Positions 15,401 to 27,800 of a stretch of DNA of 64,000 nt are shown one piece after another (the stretch's first letter is position 1; every line of letters begins with the position of its first letter). The translations under genes and the position numbers were made by a program. This DNA comes from Pterobdella sp. o SKG-2022. Taxonomy: Eukaryota > Annelida > Clitellata > Hirudinida > Piscicolidae. A model generated the notes under the pieces. That model searched no databases and was not told the DNA's origin. It saw nothing but the letters and a program-made list of their open reading frames with translations. The stretch spans positions 6,376,925-6,440,924 of the forward strand of contig OZ038322.1 of NCBI GenBank assembly GCA_964035795.1, in the 5' to 3' direction.

Positions 15401-17383
15401 TCACGATCTTATTATTATAATTATTTTTTGGGGTTGGTTGCATTGTTTACCACACATAGTCAGAAAAAAGAAGATTAAAATTTGTCACAAAAAATTCCTT
15501 GCTCAAAAACAATTTTCCTAATTTATTTTAAATTTCGCAATTAAAAATAATTCAAATGTTGAACGCACTTTGTTACTAAAAATAATTTGCTCAACGAAAA
15601 ACGTTTTTAATTTACTTTTAATTTTTAGAGCAAAAATAATTTAAATGTTAAACGTATACTGAACTAATAAAACAATTACACAATCATCTCAAAGATTTCA
15701 AGCCGGGCATCTAAATAAAAAGCACTAAAGAGACCATTTGCCTGGGTTCTCAAACATTGTAGAATGACTCTAAATTGAGGAATGGTTTGAAGTCTGGTAG
15801 ATGCCCGCGTATGAATTCTTGATAATATGATAAGGTTTTATATGGTCACTTTAGTGTTTCATACCCACAGTAGTATTTCAATATGCCTTTAATAAACTTG
15901 CTTTATGATACTACAAAACTTATTGCTTTTTATTAACATCGTGAATTTAATGGTTTGGAAAAACTAACATTGATCTGCTGGTGCGAAATAGTTACTTAGT
16001 AATGATGCTTTTGATGGCAAATGATCGTCTGACCCTTTATACTCACTTCTCGACATGGAATCCTAGAGAAAAACTCAAATACATTTGATAAGACAATAAT
16101 CATAGCGGTTAATATAAAGTTTCAACTATGAAGATTTTTTATTCAATTGAAACCCTATATATTCATTATGAAAGACTGAGCTTTCCAATGTTAAGGGTAC
16201 TATTATCAGATATCTAAACCGTTTGGGGATTAGTTAAGATGACATTTGAGTATATGGCAAGCTTGTCCTTATAATGAGTAAAAAATCATAGTTGTTTTAT
16301 TCAGTTAGGCATTTCATTTTTTTGAATTTTTAGCTAGATTCTTGTTTTTTTTTCAAAATTTTTGAATGATCAAATTTTATTTTCAAAAAATTCGTTGAAT
16401 TAAATTTGCATAATTTTTTTATAGCTTTATTAACATCAGCACCATTAATTCTTGTTTGAAAAAGAAAATTTTTCATAATTTTACCTTTTACTATATTAAT
16501 TTTTTTCAGCAAATTTTTTATTTTTAAAGTAATCTTCAATTCAACATTTAAATCAAGAAATTTTAAAAGTAGAAATAATTACATTTTTTAGTCACCTCCA
16601 TCCTGTGAAAAATATTTTATGCTTCTTTTCTCATGTTGTTTCAATACAGAATCACCAAACGCTTTCTTCGCTGCCTTGATGACAAACTGACTTCAATTTG
16701 TGGACCAATAGCAGCACATCTTGCTGTTCATGTGGTCAAAGAAATTCGCAACCCATCCCTCTCATTGGACCATCAATGCACCTTGAGTAAGCCCATTTAT
16801 TGAATTAACTTTTTGAGGTGTTGTGAAGTTTTGTCGTTTCATGAAGCTTTATTGAACTTGAAATAAAATTTTTGAAAAGTAAATCTCACTTTAATGTTAC
16901 TCTATCTTTTTGAAAAAACATGGAAAGATTTTAACAAAATTAAGCGCATCATTTTATGCGGTGATTTGAATGGGAAGCTAGCGAAATGAGCGTTAAAAGT
17001 TGACAATTATTTCAACATAACTTAACTATATAAATTTGTTTTAACTTTTAAAATTAAAATAATCATTTATATGTAAATAAACCCCTAAAACTCCTTCTAC
17101 AGATAGTAATAGTCTTTACGCCAACAGAATAATCTTCTTTATCGTTTCCATGTTTGCCATTCTAGTTCTTTCCACTCCAACAACAGTCACTGGAATATCT
17201 ACCAATATTACATTAACAAAACACTTGGAAACATCCAATAAAACAACTCATGAATTATTGGCGTATAAAGAACTGAGAGACAATTTGAGAACTCTTACCA
17301 AAATCATCTGTTTTGTATTGTTTGTTTTATTGTTTTTCAACGTCATAAATACCCAAAGCGAAACCATATTTGAAATGATTTGA
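401..17383 (+). CDS. unrecognised cysteine-rich secreted/membrane protein with giant low-complexity insertion (7 exons)
   Basis: Exons by GT/AG sites and matching phases: 401-1517, 5214-5289, 5830-5883, 6185-7875, 11080-11215, 16650-16786, 17103-17383, giving 1163 codons. An internal ATG at 1385 would give 835 residues with a signal-anchor-like stretch (HFYVFILVTILVTG) ending exon 1. The spliced product continues into CGVSAACDSYSLVMC, then DLDLMCQRYNEISICV. Exon 4 holds a serine tract and roughly 530 residues rich in Asn, Lys and Ser. Exons 5 and 6 resume a Cys pattern (FSDLGTLDALQTCNKTY; FLRCLDDKLTSICGP). The last exon has two hydrophobic stretches. Every junction is phase-compatible. I recognise no family; the Cys/Leu spacing resembles secreted extracellular domains of the DUF19-like kind, which is only an impression. 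An AATAAA lies 40 bp after the stop. The true start is uncertain, because the frame is open from 401. Confidence 0.62.
1518..5213 (+). other. intron 1 of the cysteine-rich gene
   Basis: The donor is CAG|GTAATA and the acceptor CAACACAG. The phase-1 ends join to give a glycine codon. Apart from the degenerate ATGA/GGAT repeat it looks like unremarkable AT-rich intron. Confidence 0.55.
4206..4402. repeat. degenerate ATGA/GGAT tetranucleotide repeat
   Basis: About 200 bp built from imperfect gatgaatg, ggatggat and aataaata units, visibly decayed. It lies inside intron 1 of the cysteine-rich gene. Confidence 0.7.
6328..6441 (+). repeat. coding serine-codon microsatellite
   Basis: A (TCA/TCT/TTC)n tract in the reading frame of exon 4 encodes about 35 residues that are almost all serine, with a few Phe, Ala, Thr and Pro. 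Mixed TCT/TCA/TCG codons suggest slippage plus selection to keep serine. Confidence 0.85.
8921..8995. repeat. degenerate GT-rich microsatellite
   Basis: Imperfect TG/TGTG runs (tgtgtgtttttgtgcgtgag and similar) inside intron 4. No function is visible. Confidence 0.5.
10951..11075. promoter_or_regulatory. cluster of CRE-like TGACGTCA motifs
   Basis: Two perfect palindromic TGACGTCA sites lie 20 bp apart (10951-10958 and 10971-10978), followed by TAACGTCA near 10996, TGACGTA near 11044 and TGACATCA near 11068. The intervening sequence (ccattcataa / ccatccataa) also repeats, so this may equally be a decayed 20-25 bp minisatellite. It sits immediately upstream of exon 5 of the cysteine-rich gene, within an intron. 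Confidence 0.35.
12110..12266 (-). mobile_element. tRNA-derived SINE, decayed copy
   Basis: Read on the - strand, a tRNA-like head has an A-box-like region and a perfect B box GGTTCGATCCC (12215-12225). It is followed by unrelated sequence ending in a GCGCTATATAAATTACC-like tail. The head resembles the copies at 32.3 and 60.3 kb but the body differs, so it may be a second family. It is not a functional tRNA, since no acceptor stem pairs. Confidence 0.5.
15702..15857. repeat. two interleaved inverted repeats
   Basis: CGGGCATCTA (15704-15713) is inverted at about 15798-15807, and a CACTAAAGaGACCAT block (15723-15737) is inverted, with one mismatch, at about 15842-15856. The arms are in crossed order, so they cannot form one simple hairpin. 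Confidence 0.5.
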
Positions 17384-17422
17384 ATTATTTCTTTCATCAG
17401 AATTATGCTCAACTCTGCGATC

Positions 17423-17428
17423 AATAAA
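17423..17428 (+). terminator. polyadenylation signal AATAAA
   Basis: A canonical AATAAA 40 bp downstream of the proposed stop codon of the cysteine-rich gene. Confidence 0.45.
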
Positions 17429-20400
17429 ACCACTTTTTTCACTGGGACTAGAAATTATTTCTACCCCAGCAATAATTAGGAACTAAGAATGACAAAAGCA
17501 TCTTTGTATTATCACACGGCGGATTTGAAGCCCCACTTATTTTTCTCATCACTTAGACATTTTCAATATAAATTATTCATGACTATTTATTCAAAGTTGA
17601 AAAAAAATTTGAATTCAATTTTTTAGCGTGTAAATTTATCATTTGAAAGTATGCTTCGAAAATATATACGCTTTTTTTGATACAAATTGGAAGTGATCTA
17701 ATTGAATCGATACCATGAGAATAATTCTGTTTTCAACTCACATCGTCATTATATACAGCAACTACCTAATATTATTAGTTTTTTCAAGTTATAAACTAGC
17801 CGATCTTCACCTTCCATTTGAATTTAGTTGCTTTTGCTTCCAAACCCTTTGTTTCAAACTTCAAACCTGTTTTTTGAATTACAAAATAAAAAATATAACT
17901 ATTTCATTTTCAAATGTTTTTTCAGTATTCAGTTCATTTTATTTTTTTTATATGAATTAAAATTTATTCGCGTCAAATTTCAAAATGAGCAAGTAATAGA
18001 TTCAACTTGTGAAATAATTCTCTTGTTTGCAATTTTTAGCATCAGGCTTGAAATTTAACCTAATGTTGATCTCATACGTTGCGAAATTGTCAATAATTCA
18101 TTAGAGCTCTCAAATGTTTGTAACATTTTACATCACCTTCGGGAAATTTTTTAACCTTCAATGATTTTTTCACTATCCATTTCCAACTGACTCATACTTT
18201 GGAGTGTATAATTTTTCTCATCAAAATCTATTTTTGTTGACAACCATCTTAAAGCTCAAACTTTCGATCGATTTTCTTTGAAATATTATATCCATAGTAA
18301 TGATATGGCTCAAATGATGTTTGCATGGAATCTATTTTAGAGTTTTTATTTTGCAATCAAGCGAAAACCTTAGTGAAGCAAACGATACGATTGATTGTCA
18401 TTGTAGCTAATCATTTTAACAAAGCCTAGTCATTTTAACGTTGTTTTAAAGTTTGATCCATTTAAAAGATGGATATATCACCGTTAATACTATTTATTTT
18501 AATTAAAAATTTTGAACGTGAATCTTCAAAAAATTAAATAGAAAAATTTTAATTTATATTCACAAAAGATTTAAAGAATTGTTTGTTTTTCGTAGACATT
18601 TGCTTAACTTGAATGCCTGTTAAAAATTTGTTCATACATACAATAACCCAAAATGCATTTGCTCGTAATTTAAAAATTATTTTTTTCACAAATTTATGTT
18701 TTCTATTTCGAGATTCAAAAATATTATTCAAAAAAGTATGTTAGGTCTTATTATTGGAAGTCTGTAGATATTTGTTCCAATAGTCACAAGAAAATTGGGC
18801 TGTTTGCGTTATGAGAACTACTGAAACTATCACGGATTGTTTTGAAAACCAATATGCCATGAAGCACCACTTCATACGACTAAATAAATTTCCCTATGCT
18901 ATATCTTACATTAGAAATTGCTATTTTAAAACATTATTTTCACTTCAAGTGTAAGCATTTCAACTAAATGTCAAATTGAAATGAGGTATATTTTGTTAAG
19001 TACAAATTGAAAATTAATTAAATTTACGAAATGTTGCTTTCAAATTGGTACAAAATAACGAAGATTTGTGAAGCTTGATTAGATTCTCAAAAGTTTGGAG
19101 TTTTTCAGAAAAATTTTTAAAGGGTGACGCAAATTCACTTGAACTCTTGAAATTATTTTTTAGTTCAACAACAAAAACTACTGAAAAATCTTATTACTTC
19201 ATTATAAATATCATAAACCAACTTTCCACTCACACCTTATGAAATATATGTGAAGTATAAATAAGAAATAGAAGCATATTTAATAAATAAGAATGTCAAA
19301 AAGCATTGAACCATTTTAAATAATTGATAATCAAAACAAAAACATTTAGCAAAAAACAGACGTATAACCAAAAAAATTTATTTTATTTTTTCAATCCTTT
19401 ACAACAAAACTAGAAAATTTTATATAATTTTAAACATAAGTTGGTTTGAGATCTAGGTAAATTCAGCACAGCTACTGCCCTCAGCATAAGGGCAATTATC
19501 CCCATGTTTTTATGCCACCAGTCCTTTTGAAGTGATTTTATCGAAGTATTTTCCGCTAAGTTATGTATCTTTTGCGTTTTTAAGCTAATTCTAAAATTTT
19601 TTTTCTCAAATTCAAGCTAATTTAAATAAAATAAATTTTTTTAAATGCGCTTTAAAAATTTCTGGCACAACTTTTTAAAAAATAGAACAAGTATTTCAAT
19701 GGACATTATTTTTGTTAAATAAATCCTTTCAGAAAACAAGCCTCAAAAACTTTAACTTTGAGAAACTACAATGTTTCAAAATGGTATACACAAAACTCTA
19801 TTTTAATCAGCCTTAATAACTATTATAAGCATAACTTAGCAAACTGGAAGGAATTCCAATCTCTTAAAATTTCTTCTTTTCAACGTCCCGATTCATATTT
19901 AAAAATCTCATGTCTTTCTTATTTTTTATTTTCAAATTCATGACACAATTCATGGGTAACCTATAAAACTAAGAAATTCTCAAAAAAAAAATTTCTACGA
20001 AATTATTAAAAACTTTGTGAACAATCTACTGTTACAAAAGAGTATTCATTTCAGCAAATTCACAATGTTTCCATACAAAATAATATATTTAGAGGTGTTT
20101 AGCTGTTTCTTAGCCTGAAATCTCGCTTGAAACGCTTTAGGCCTGCTGGAAACAATTTCAAGGACTTTGATTTTTAATACTCAATTTATCAATAAGTGTA
20201 AAATTGTTAGTATTCAATAAGAATTTCTTACATACATACTTATATTAATAATGATACCTACTATTATGGTTAGTATGCTATATTTGAAAAATAATACAAA
20301 AACTCAGTATATCCACCAGTCAATAGATATTTCGAGAAAAATATTTTTAAGTATTAATAAATAACGATAATACCAAAATAACTAAAAATTATTATGTTTT

Positions 20401-21564
20401 TATGAAGAATGATACCATTAAGTGAAAGCTCCGTTACCCCACGCAATTGAAGTAAATGTATAATTGCCAAGTTTTGAATCGTGAAACGATGATTCTGGGT
20501 CGCCATTAGCTGGGATTCCGACTACTGCTGATAGGTTTCATAGGGCGCTGCTTCGTGTGACAATGTAAAACCATTTTAAACTTTCATGAAAATAAGCTTC
20601 AGTTGTATTTTGTTGAGCTCATATGATTATCAATCCTTTTCATCATTTATATTACGTTTTATTATTTATTTTTTTTAGTTTTCAAATTAGGCTTAACTAG
20701 TTCTATTCATTATGGCCTATTAAAGTAGAATAAGAAAGGCATAATAAATCATTATGAAATGCACAGCGCTTCATTTATAAAGTTTTTCTAATTAAATATC
20801 TGACATACCTCATCACGATTCACACAATAGCCGTTGAAATATGCCTGAAAAATTTAAAAATATCGAAAAAAGATGGAAATTTGAAAAAAAAATAAATAAA
20901 ATTTTCATCTTATTTATGACGAATAATGCTTATTTATCACATATTTATCGGAAATTCCTCATAAGTAAACAATTGTTGATACATATTAAGGATCTATGCT
21001 CAGACACGACTGTACACGAATATAAATGCCAACGTAACAATAAGCTAATTTTATTTGCATGAGCTTTATAAGTATGAGTGCTATTTAACTTATGGATTTG
21101 AGTTTATAAATGAATTTCAAAGTGGTTTTTATTTTGATTTTTATGTAACCAGTATTTAAACTGATCTATTGGTACTGTCATTACTCATTTCATTGTTATA
21201 TATCTTAATCAAAGTTCAATCGTTGTCGTTAATGACGTTTATTATTCATATTTCTTCTATTATTTTCCTTACTATTAATGCTTTTCACTTTTCTTGTTTA
21301 TATTATTGTTGTTCTTATATAAAGTCTTATGTATTTCTATTGTTTTGACTGCTAAAACACTTGAAATACTACAGCTTTTCAATTGAAATATCCGATAAGC
21401 TTCAATAGTGTGAAAGCACACACTTAAACACAAATATAAACAGTTATCAACCATTTATTTTGATGAATCTTTGAATAAATATTCTGCCATTATCTTAATA
21501 GAAGGTTTATATTTAGCTATTGAGTTTGAATGGGAAGGATACTCTTGTAGTGATTTCAATGAAG

Positions 21565-21573
21565 TATAAATAG
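21565..21573 (+). promoter_or_regulatory. possible TATA box of the polyprotease gene
   Basis: TATAAATAG lies about 310 bp upstream of the proposed start codon. In such AT-rich DNA a match of this kind is weak evidence. Confidence 0.25.
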
Positions 21574-21876
21574 GAGTACAATAAGTTGAGTAATATTATA
21601 CAAGTGTAGTTTTAGTTTGATTTTTTTTTGTTTTGGGAAGTGGAACTTCGTTGAGGAAATATTGATTCAATAGAGTTTAAAAACATATGGTTTTTAACAG
21701 TACAGTTATGCAATAATTTCAGTTTAAAAGTATTAAAAAAGTATTTAAAACGGGAATTTATAAAAATTAATAAATTAAATCTGAAGAAATCTGTTTAAAT
21801 TAAATTATAGGAAAAATTTTAATTCAGCATAATAAGCGAAACCAATTGATTGAAACAACTTCAAATTTGCATCTTA

Positions 21877-24800
21877 ATGGCCTATCCGTCTATTTCAGCG
21901 GTGAGTTGGGATTCAAGATGTACAAACTTTTTGAAATCTTTCGTTTGATTTATTTTTCACAAATTTTCATGCTACTTTTTATCGAAACTGAATTGTGGCA
22001 AGCTAAACTAGAATGTTTTTTTTGCAGGGGTACAGTTTTGACAACCAGGCCTATACAGAGCACGGGGAAGGTACTTGACGTTTTAAATTTAAATTATAAA
22101 TTCATTTCAATAAATCTTTATATAAAATAAGTTTTGGGAAATTAATAGTTTTTTTGTATGAAATCTGCAAGAATTCTTTTTATATTACAATCATACCAGA
22201 AAACTATGGAAGAGAAATTGTGAGGGAGGAATATTTGGAGAGGAATAACGTTGGATATGACAATGAAGCTTACCAGAACGATTTATCAAATGAGATAGAT
22301 AATCATGGTTCTGGAATATTCTACATCTCAACACAAAACAATGTGTCTTCTCCTCAAACATCAAACCATACAATTCGACAAGAAAAAACAGAATCGGTTC
22401 AAGAAAGTAAATCTTCTTCTTCGTCTTCTTCCTTTTCTTCTTCTTCATCAGTTTCAAATGAACATCCTACAGAAAGCAAAACAAAAACGGAAGTTATTAC
22501 AGTGCCCTCAAATGCAAGTTTTCCCAAAAACCACCAAAGATATTTGAGCGAAAAGTCTTTTTCAGCTTCTGCAACCACCAAAAAATCTAGAAGTTTTTCA
22601 AGTTACATTTTTTGTGCTTTATTTTTACTCTTCATTCTTGCAGTGCTAGTTATTAGTTTAGGCCTTGGCTTTGGATTGGGTTTAAAAAGATATACAGCTC
22701 CAACGTCCAAAGCTTATGAAGTCTACGTCAAGTCTGATGATACAAACAGGACCACAGTCTTCAATGCGGTCAAAAATTCTGTTTTTGTATGGTTAAAAAT
22801 TTTTTCTGTTTATTCGATTTTTTAAACCACAACATTTGACAACCCTTCAGTTGAGAGACGTTTTGAAGCATTCTGATAATGCGCGAGTTGAACCTACTTT
22901 GTTGATAAGGTTGACTTTCATTCCTTTCAAACTTATTGAATTTTTGATATTTCATATGATATCAATTTTTGTATTTATCAATTCTGAACCTTCTCAAAAA
23001 TCCACAATAATTTCAGACCTGGGCTATATGGAACAAACATAATCATAAATGATATAAATAAGCAAAACATAGATGCTTATGGGTTAACAGAAATGATGAA
23101 AAAACACTTAGAAAAGAATCCAGTACTCGAGCTTGATATTAATAACGATATTTGGGTGCAAGGTATGTTTAATATAATTATCAAATTACTAAATTACTCT
23201 TACTTTTGATGGCATTACTCTGATAACACCATCAAAATATCGTTATTCTAATAATACCATTGCACTTTCTAAATATTTTAAAATATTGTTTGAGAATCTT
23301 CCGATAAAGAATTCAACAGTCTTGAAGAAAAATTATTCAAGAAAAATGAAAACAAATGTTTGTTTAGAATTTTTAACCTCGTTAAGCTATTTTTCTTTAA
23401 GTCATTAAATTAATTCTTTGCAGCTAAATGTGTGGAAATGCCATTTCCTCTCTGCTTGGATATGAGCTATAAATACACCATCGACCTTACATATCAATCT
23501 TCATTTAATACAACGTCATCTGTCGACAGAAAATTTATTCAAAACTATGGTGCTAAAATTTATTTCCTTTATGAGCATATTATAAGAAAAAACTGTAGCA
23601 AATACAGCCACATGTTCATATGCTCTGTGGCATTCCCCAAGTGTCTAGGAGGTGGAGAAAACCAAACCTACATCCCACCTTGTAGGCAATTTTGCCAACG
23701 TAACTATCCCTACATTCAATATTGATTTAACTATTATTATTCTGTTATTATTATCTTTATTGTTTTTATTTCAATTTCGTTTTATCCGATAAGAGCTTGA
23801 AAAAGACTGTAAACTGACGTGGAACTGTGAGGAATACCCTGTAGACAACCATCCCGATGTGTGCTTCAGTCCATTACAACAACTACCTGCTTCGTGGAAA
23901 CGTCAGTCAATAATTTCAATATACATTTTTATTCCAGTTTATGTATTTTATATTTTTTTAATTTAGAAATCTATTGATATAAATTACTTAATTTTTCAAA
24001 GATACATTTTCTTCTGTAATTAATATTTAGGAATTGACTAAAATTATATTGTTTTTTTGATACTTAATTTGTCAAGCGAAGGAGTGTTCGCAAGGATATT
24101 TCTTATGCAGTGACAACAAGAAATGTATTGCTAAAGAGCTTGAGTGCAATAACATTGGAGACTGCGATGATGGTAGTGATGAACTGAATTGTAAGAATCC
24201 AGGTGATTCGAATTTTAACTACTGAGAAGTGTGTAACCGTTATAGTCATGATCGTATATGAAAATTAATTTGAAAAAAGAAAAAATCTTAAATAAATTTT
24301 CAATTTTCAGATTTTCCATTTGAATGTTCTTTTGAGCATTCTGATTGGTGCATTTTCACCCAATCAGCTGATAGTAATTACTTTTGGAAAATAAGCAGAG
24401 CTGGTTCAAGCGTTAGAGATATCGAATATGTAAGCGAAGCTGGCAACGGTATCAACTCCTACAATGAAGTTTTTAAAGATGCATCGACCAAGAGCCCTAA
24501 TGGTGACATTTTCAAGTATTTAAAATAACTATAGCATAATTTCATAATTTCACGTTAGGTTGGGTCTTAGTTTCACAATCAACTCGCCAATTTCCCAATT
24601 CTTCATCCATTATTCACACAAGATCTTTTGAGCTGTCTAATAATAGAGCTTGTCTCACATTCAAGTATATCATGTATGGATTTGGAAGATACTTTTTCAA
24701 CGTTTTTGCATCAAATCGATACGAAAACTCTCCTACCTTGATGTGGTTTCAAAACTTGGGACAACTTTCACCACCAGTTTTTGCACCTCTCAGTTGGAGA

Positions 24801-27800
24801 AAAGCCATAATTCCTATGTATTCTAAGCCTGAAAACAATCCCATAAGATTGATATTCCAAGTTATCAACACTGATTTTTCACCATACAATGATGTGCTCC
24901 TCGACGATGTCAAAGTCTCTAATGGAGATTGTGCTGTTGAAACTTGCTTGGAAATTGAAGCCAGATGCTCTAACTCTTCCAAGTGATTACTACAAAATGT
25001 CATGAACTGATAATTGTATGTTAACTTTCATTCATTAAGGTGTATATTGAAGGAACAACTATGCGACAGTCAATATGATTGTGAAGATGCATCGGATGAA
25101 ATTCATTGCGGTCTGTATCAATGATTGATAAAACCATTCATAAATATAATAGTTTTTGTTTTCATGAAAATAATTAAATCACAAGAATTCACAAAGTTGA
25201 ATGTTCAAAGATCAACTATATTTTTTTTCAAGTGTAGATTTTTTTAACTTCGAATTTTTTTTTTAAAACTTCCAAAAAAACCTAAAAATTAAAAAGCTGA
25301 AATGGTTTTATTTTCTATTCATTTCAGTTCAAAACGCATCTCAATTTTAAAGATTAAATAAAAGAATTGAATACTGATAATAGCATCATTCAAAAAACAT
25401 CAAAATATTTCTTTAAGTGTTCATTATTGATATTTAAATGAGAATGTAAACATTTGGAAGAGTGTTCAAAGAGTCAATGGAGATGCGAGATGGGAGGGTG
25501 TGTGGATGGGTGGAGGAGATGTGATAGAGCTAAAGATTGCATGGATGGCTCCGATGAGAAAGAATGCCGTTAGTCTTCACATTATTATGAAACAAGCCTA
25601 AATATCTTAGCAAAGAAAATACAAAACTTGTAGTGTTGTTATTTTTTAATTAACATTTTTTTTTGTTATTTTTGAGAAAATATTCGTTTTTTGATGAAAA
25701 TTTTATAAAAATTTTACATGTTTGATTTTTACTATTTTTCATCTTTGCTTTGAACATCTATTTAAGTATTTGATTTAATTAATGAACTTACATTTTGTTG
25801 CAAAATAAAGGTTCAAAAAGATTAAATAGTGTTAAAATGTTTAAGCTAATTTTTAAACTAATTTTTTAACTTAAATTTGTTCAGTCTGTCCTGGAGGTCA
25901 AGTGGAATGCTCAGACAAATGTATAATGAAAGAATGGCTGTGTGATGGTGAGGTTGATTGTGCCAATAGAGAAGATGAAAAAAATTGCAGTGAGTCTCTA
26001 CCACGGTTTATTTTATGACTGTTGAGTTTAAGAATATGAAGAATTTTGATGGTTAATTATTGGAACAGGCGTTCCAGCTTGCATGAAGTTCAAGTGCGAT
26101 GGGAAAGTTGATTGCGCAAATGGGGCAGATGAAGAAGAATGCAGTGAGCAATATTTTAAAATAACAAACTAATGTTATTTAGTGAAAAACTAATAGTTTG
26201 TGTTTAGTTTTATTTCTATTATGAATTTTTTCAAATTTAAATGCGATAATTTTTAAAAGTGAAGATAGATACAATTGGTCTTGTAAGAGTCTGGCATGGC
26301 AACCAATGGCTGCCTGTATGTGCAGAAGGGATCAGTGTAGAAGAAGCTAAAAAAATGTGCAACTACAACAACCAGAAGTTTGTTTGAAAAAATTCAAATT
26401 TCAAAAAACTTATAACTTCTAAAATTTTCACCCTCGAAAAGTTTTTTAGAGAAATCTTCGTTATACATGAACAACTCGGACTTCACGAAGGTTTCCATAA
26501 ATGGATCAAGTAACTTGTATCCAGAACCAATGTTCGTAGACATTTAGCAACAACAAATACATTTAATTGAAAAATTTCAATTATAGCCATTTTGTAAATA
26601 GGTTTAGAAAATGACATCTTATCGAATACTTGAATTTCTTTCAGAAAATGTTCTTCAAACGAAGCTTTGTTAATAAAATGCAAAAAAAAAGGTAATAAAA
26701 CAAACAATGTCAACTATAATAAATTCTAAAAAACTAATCATCATGAATTAAAATAGCATTCAGCAGCTTTAATATTGAAAACTTCACAGCTTGTGGTTCT
26801 AGAGACACCTCCTCACAACTTCTCCCTCAAAAACAACCACTCAAAAAGACAATAAAATCGTCTTTGGGAACTTTGATAGTTTCTTCTTCATCTGAAACAG
26901 CTCCCGTAATCAATGGTGTGGATTCCAAGATTGGGAAATGGCCTTGGGTAGCTGCATTATACTACAGAGGCTTCCAACTATGTGGGGCATCTTTAATTGA
27001 TGGACGCCACATACTCACCGCAGCCCATTGCTTTAAGTAGAAATTTATACTCAGTAATACTTTTCAAATAAAATTATGCTTTTTCTCAGAGATGATGCAG
27101 ATACAAGTTTGTACCATGTAATGCTCGGGTCCGTCGATAAAACCTCTCCATTTCAAACCGATAAAGATAGCAACGAAAAACTCGTATTGTACTTGAAAAT
27201 TATAAAAATCATGAAGCATCCTGAGTATATTAAGTAAGTCATTTCAAAACAGCAGTATAATGCCACACTCAATCAATCCATTTAACACATTATAACTTTA
27301 AACCCAGTGAAGCTTATACCTGGGGCAAAGACATAGCCGTAGGAAGACTAGAGAGAGATATATCCTTAGAAACGTACCAGAAAAAAGTCCAAGAGAATCA
27401 TATAAGACCAGTGTGTTTGGCTGGGAATGAGCTGATAGGAGCATGGTCTGTGTGTTATGGAGCCGGATGGGGGCTGATGAATTATCAAAATTGTAAGTTT
27501 CAATCTGTTTTTTTTATGAAGAACAATTTGAATTTTATGCCGTTTCGATAATTTATCCAACTGTGAATCATTTGATAATGTAAGCCTTTCTTTTGAAAAA
27601 CTTCGTGTATTATATAGAATTTTATGTTATATTTCTTTGTTTATGCCATAATTTCAGTTTACACCATAGATAATTTTATTTTCAAATTTGTGAACCTTGA
27701 AATTATCGATAAAACTCAATTAAAAGATCTGCAGCCTTTGCATTGAGTTTTATCATGTTTTTAGTATGTTTATACTTTACAGTAAACACTTCACCATTTA

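Larger units (their letters stand above)
11216..16649 (+). other. intron 5 of the cysteine-rich gene
   Basis: A 5.4-kb intron bounded by TGCTC|GTGAGT and CAATACAG. It holds a SINE copy (about 12110-12266) and a pair of crossed inverted repeats (15702-15857). No coding exon was recognised on either strand. Confidence 0.5.
17384..21876. other. intergenic region without recognised gene
   Basis: About 4.5 kb of AT-rich sequence between the cysteine-rich gene and the polyprotease. No exon with both coding character and splice sites was found on either strand. A less AT-rich patch near 20430-20570 shows no open frame that I trust. Confidence 0.5.

Noticed and set aside
20430..20570. Locally less AT-rich patch in the intergenic region
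   Set aside because: No consistent open frame, tRNA fold or repeat match could be established by eye.
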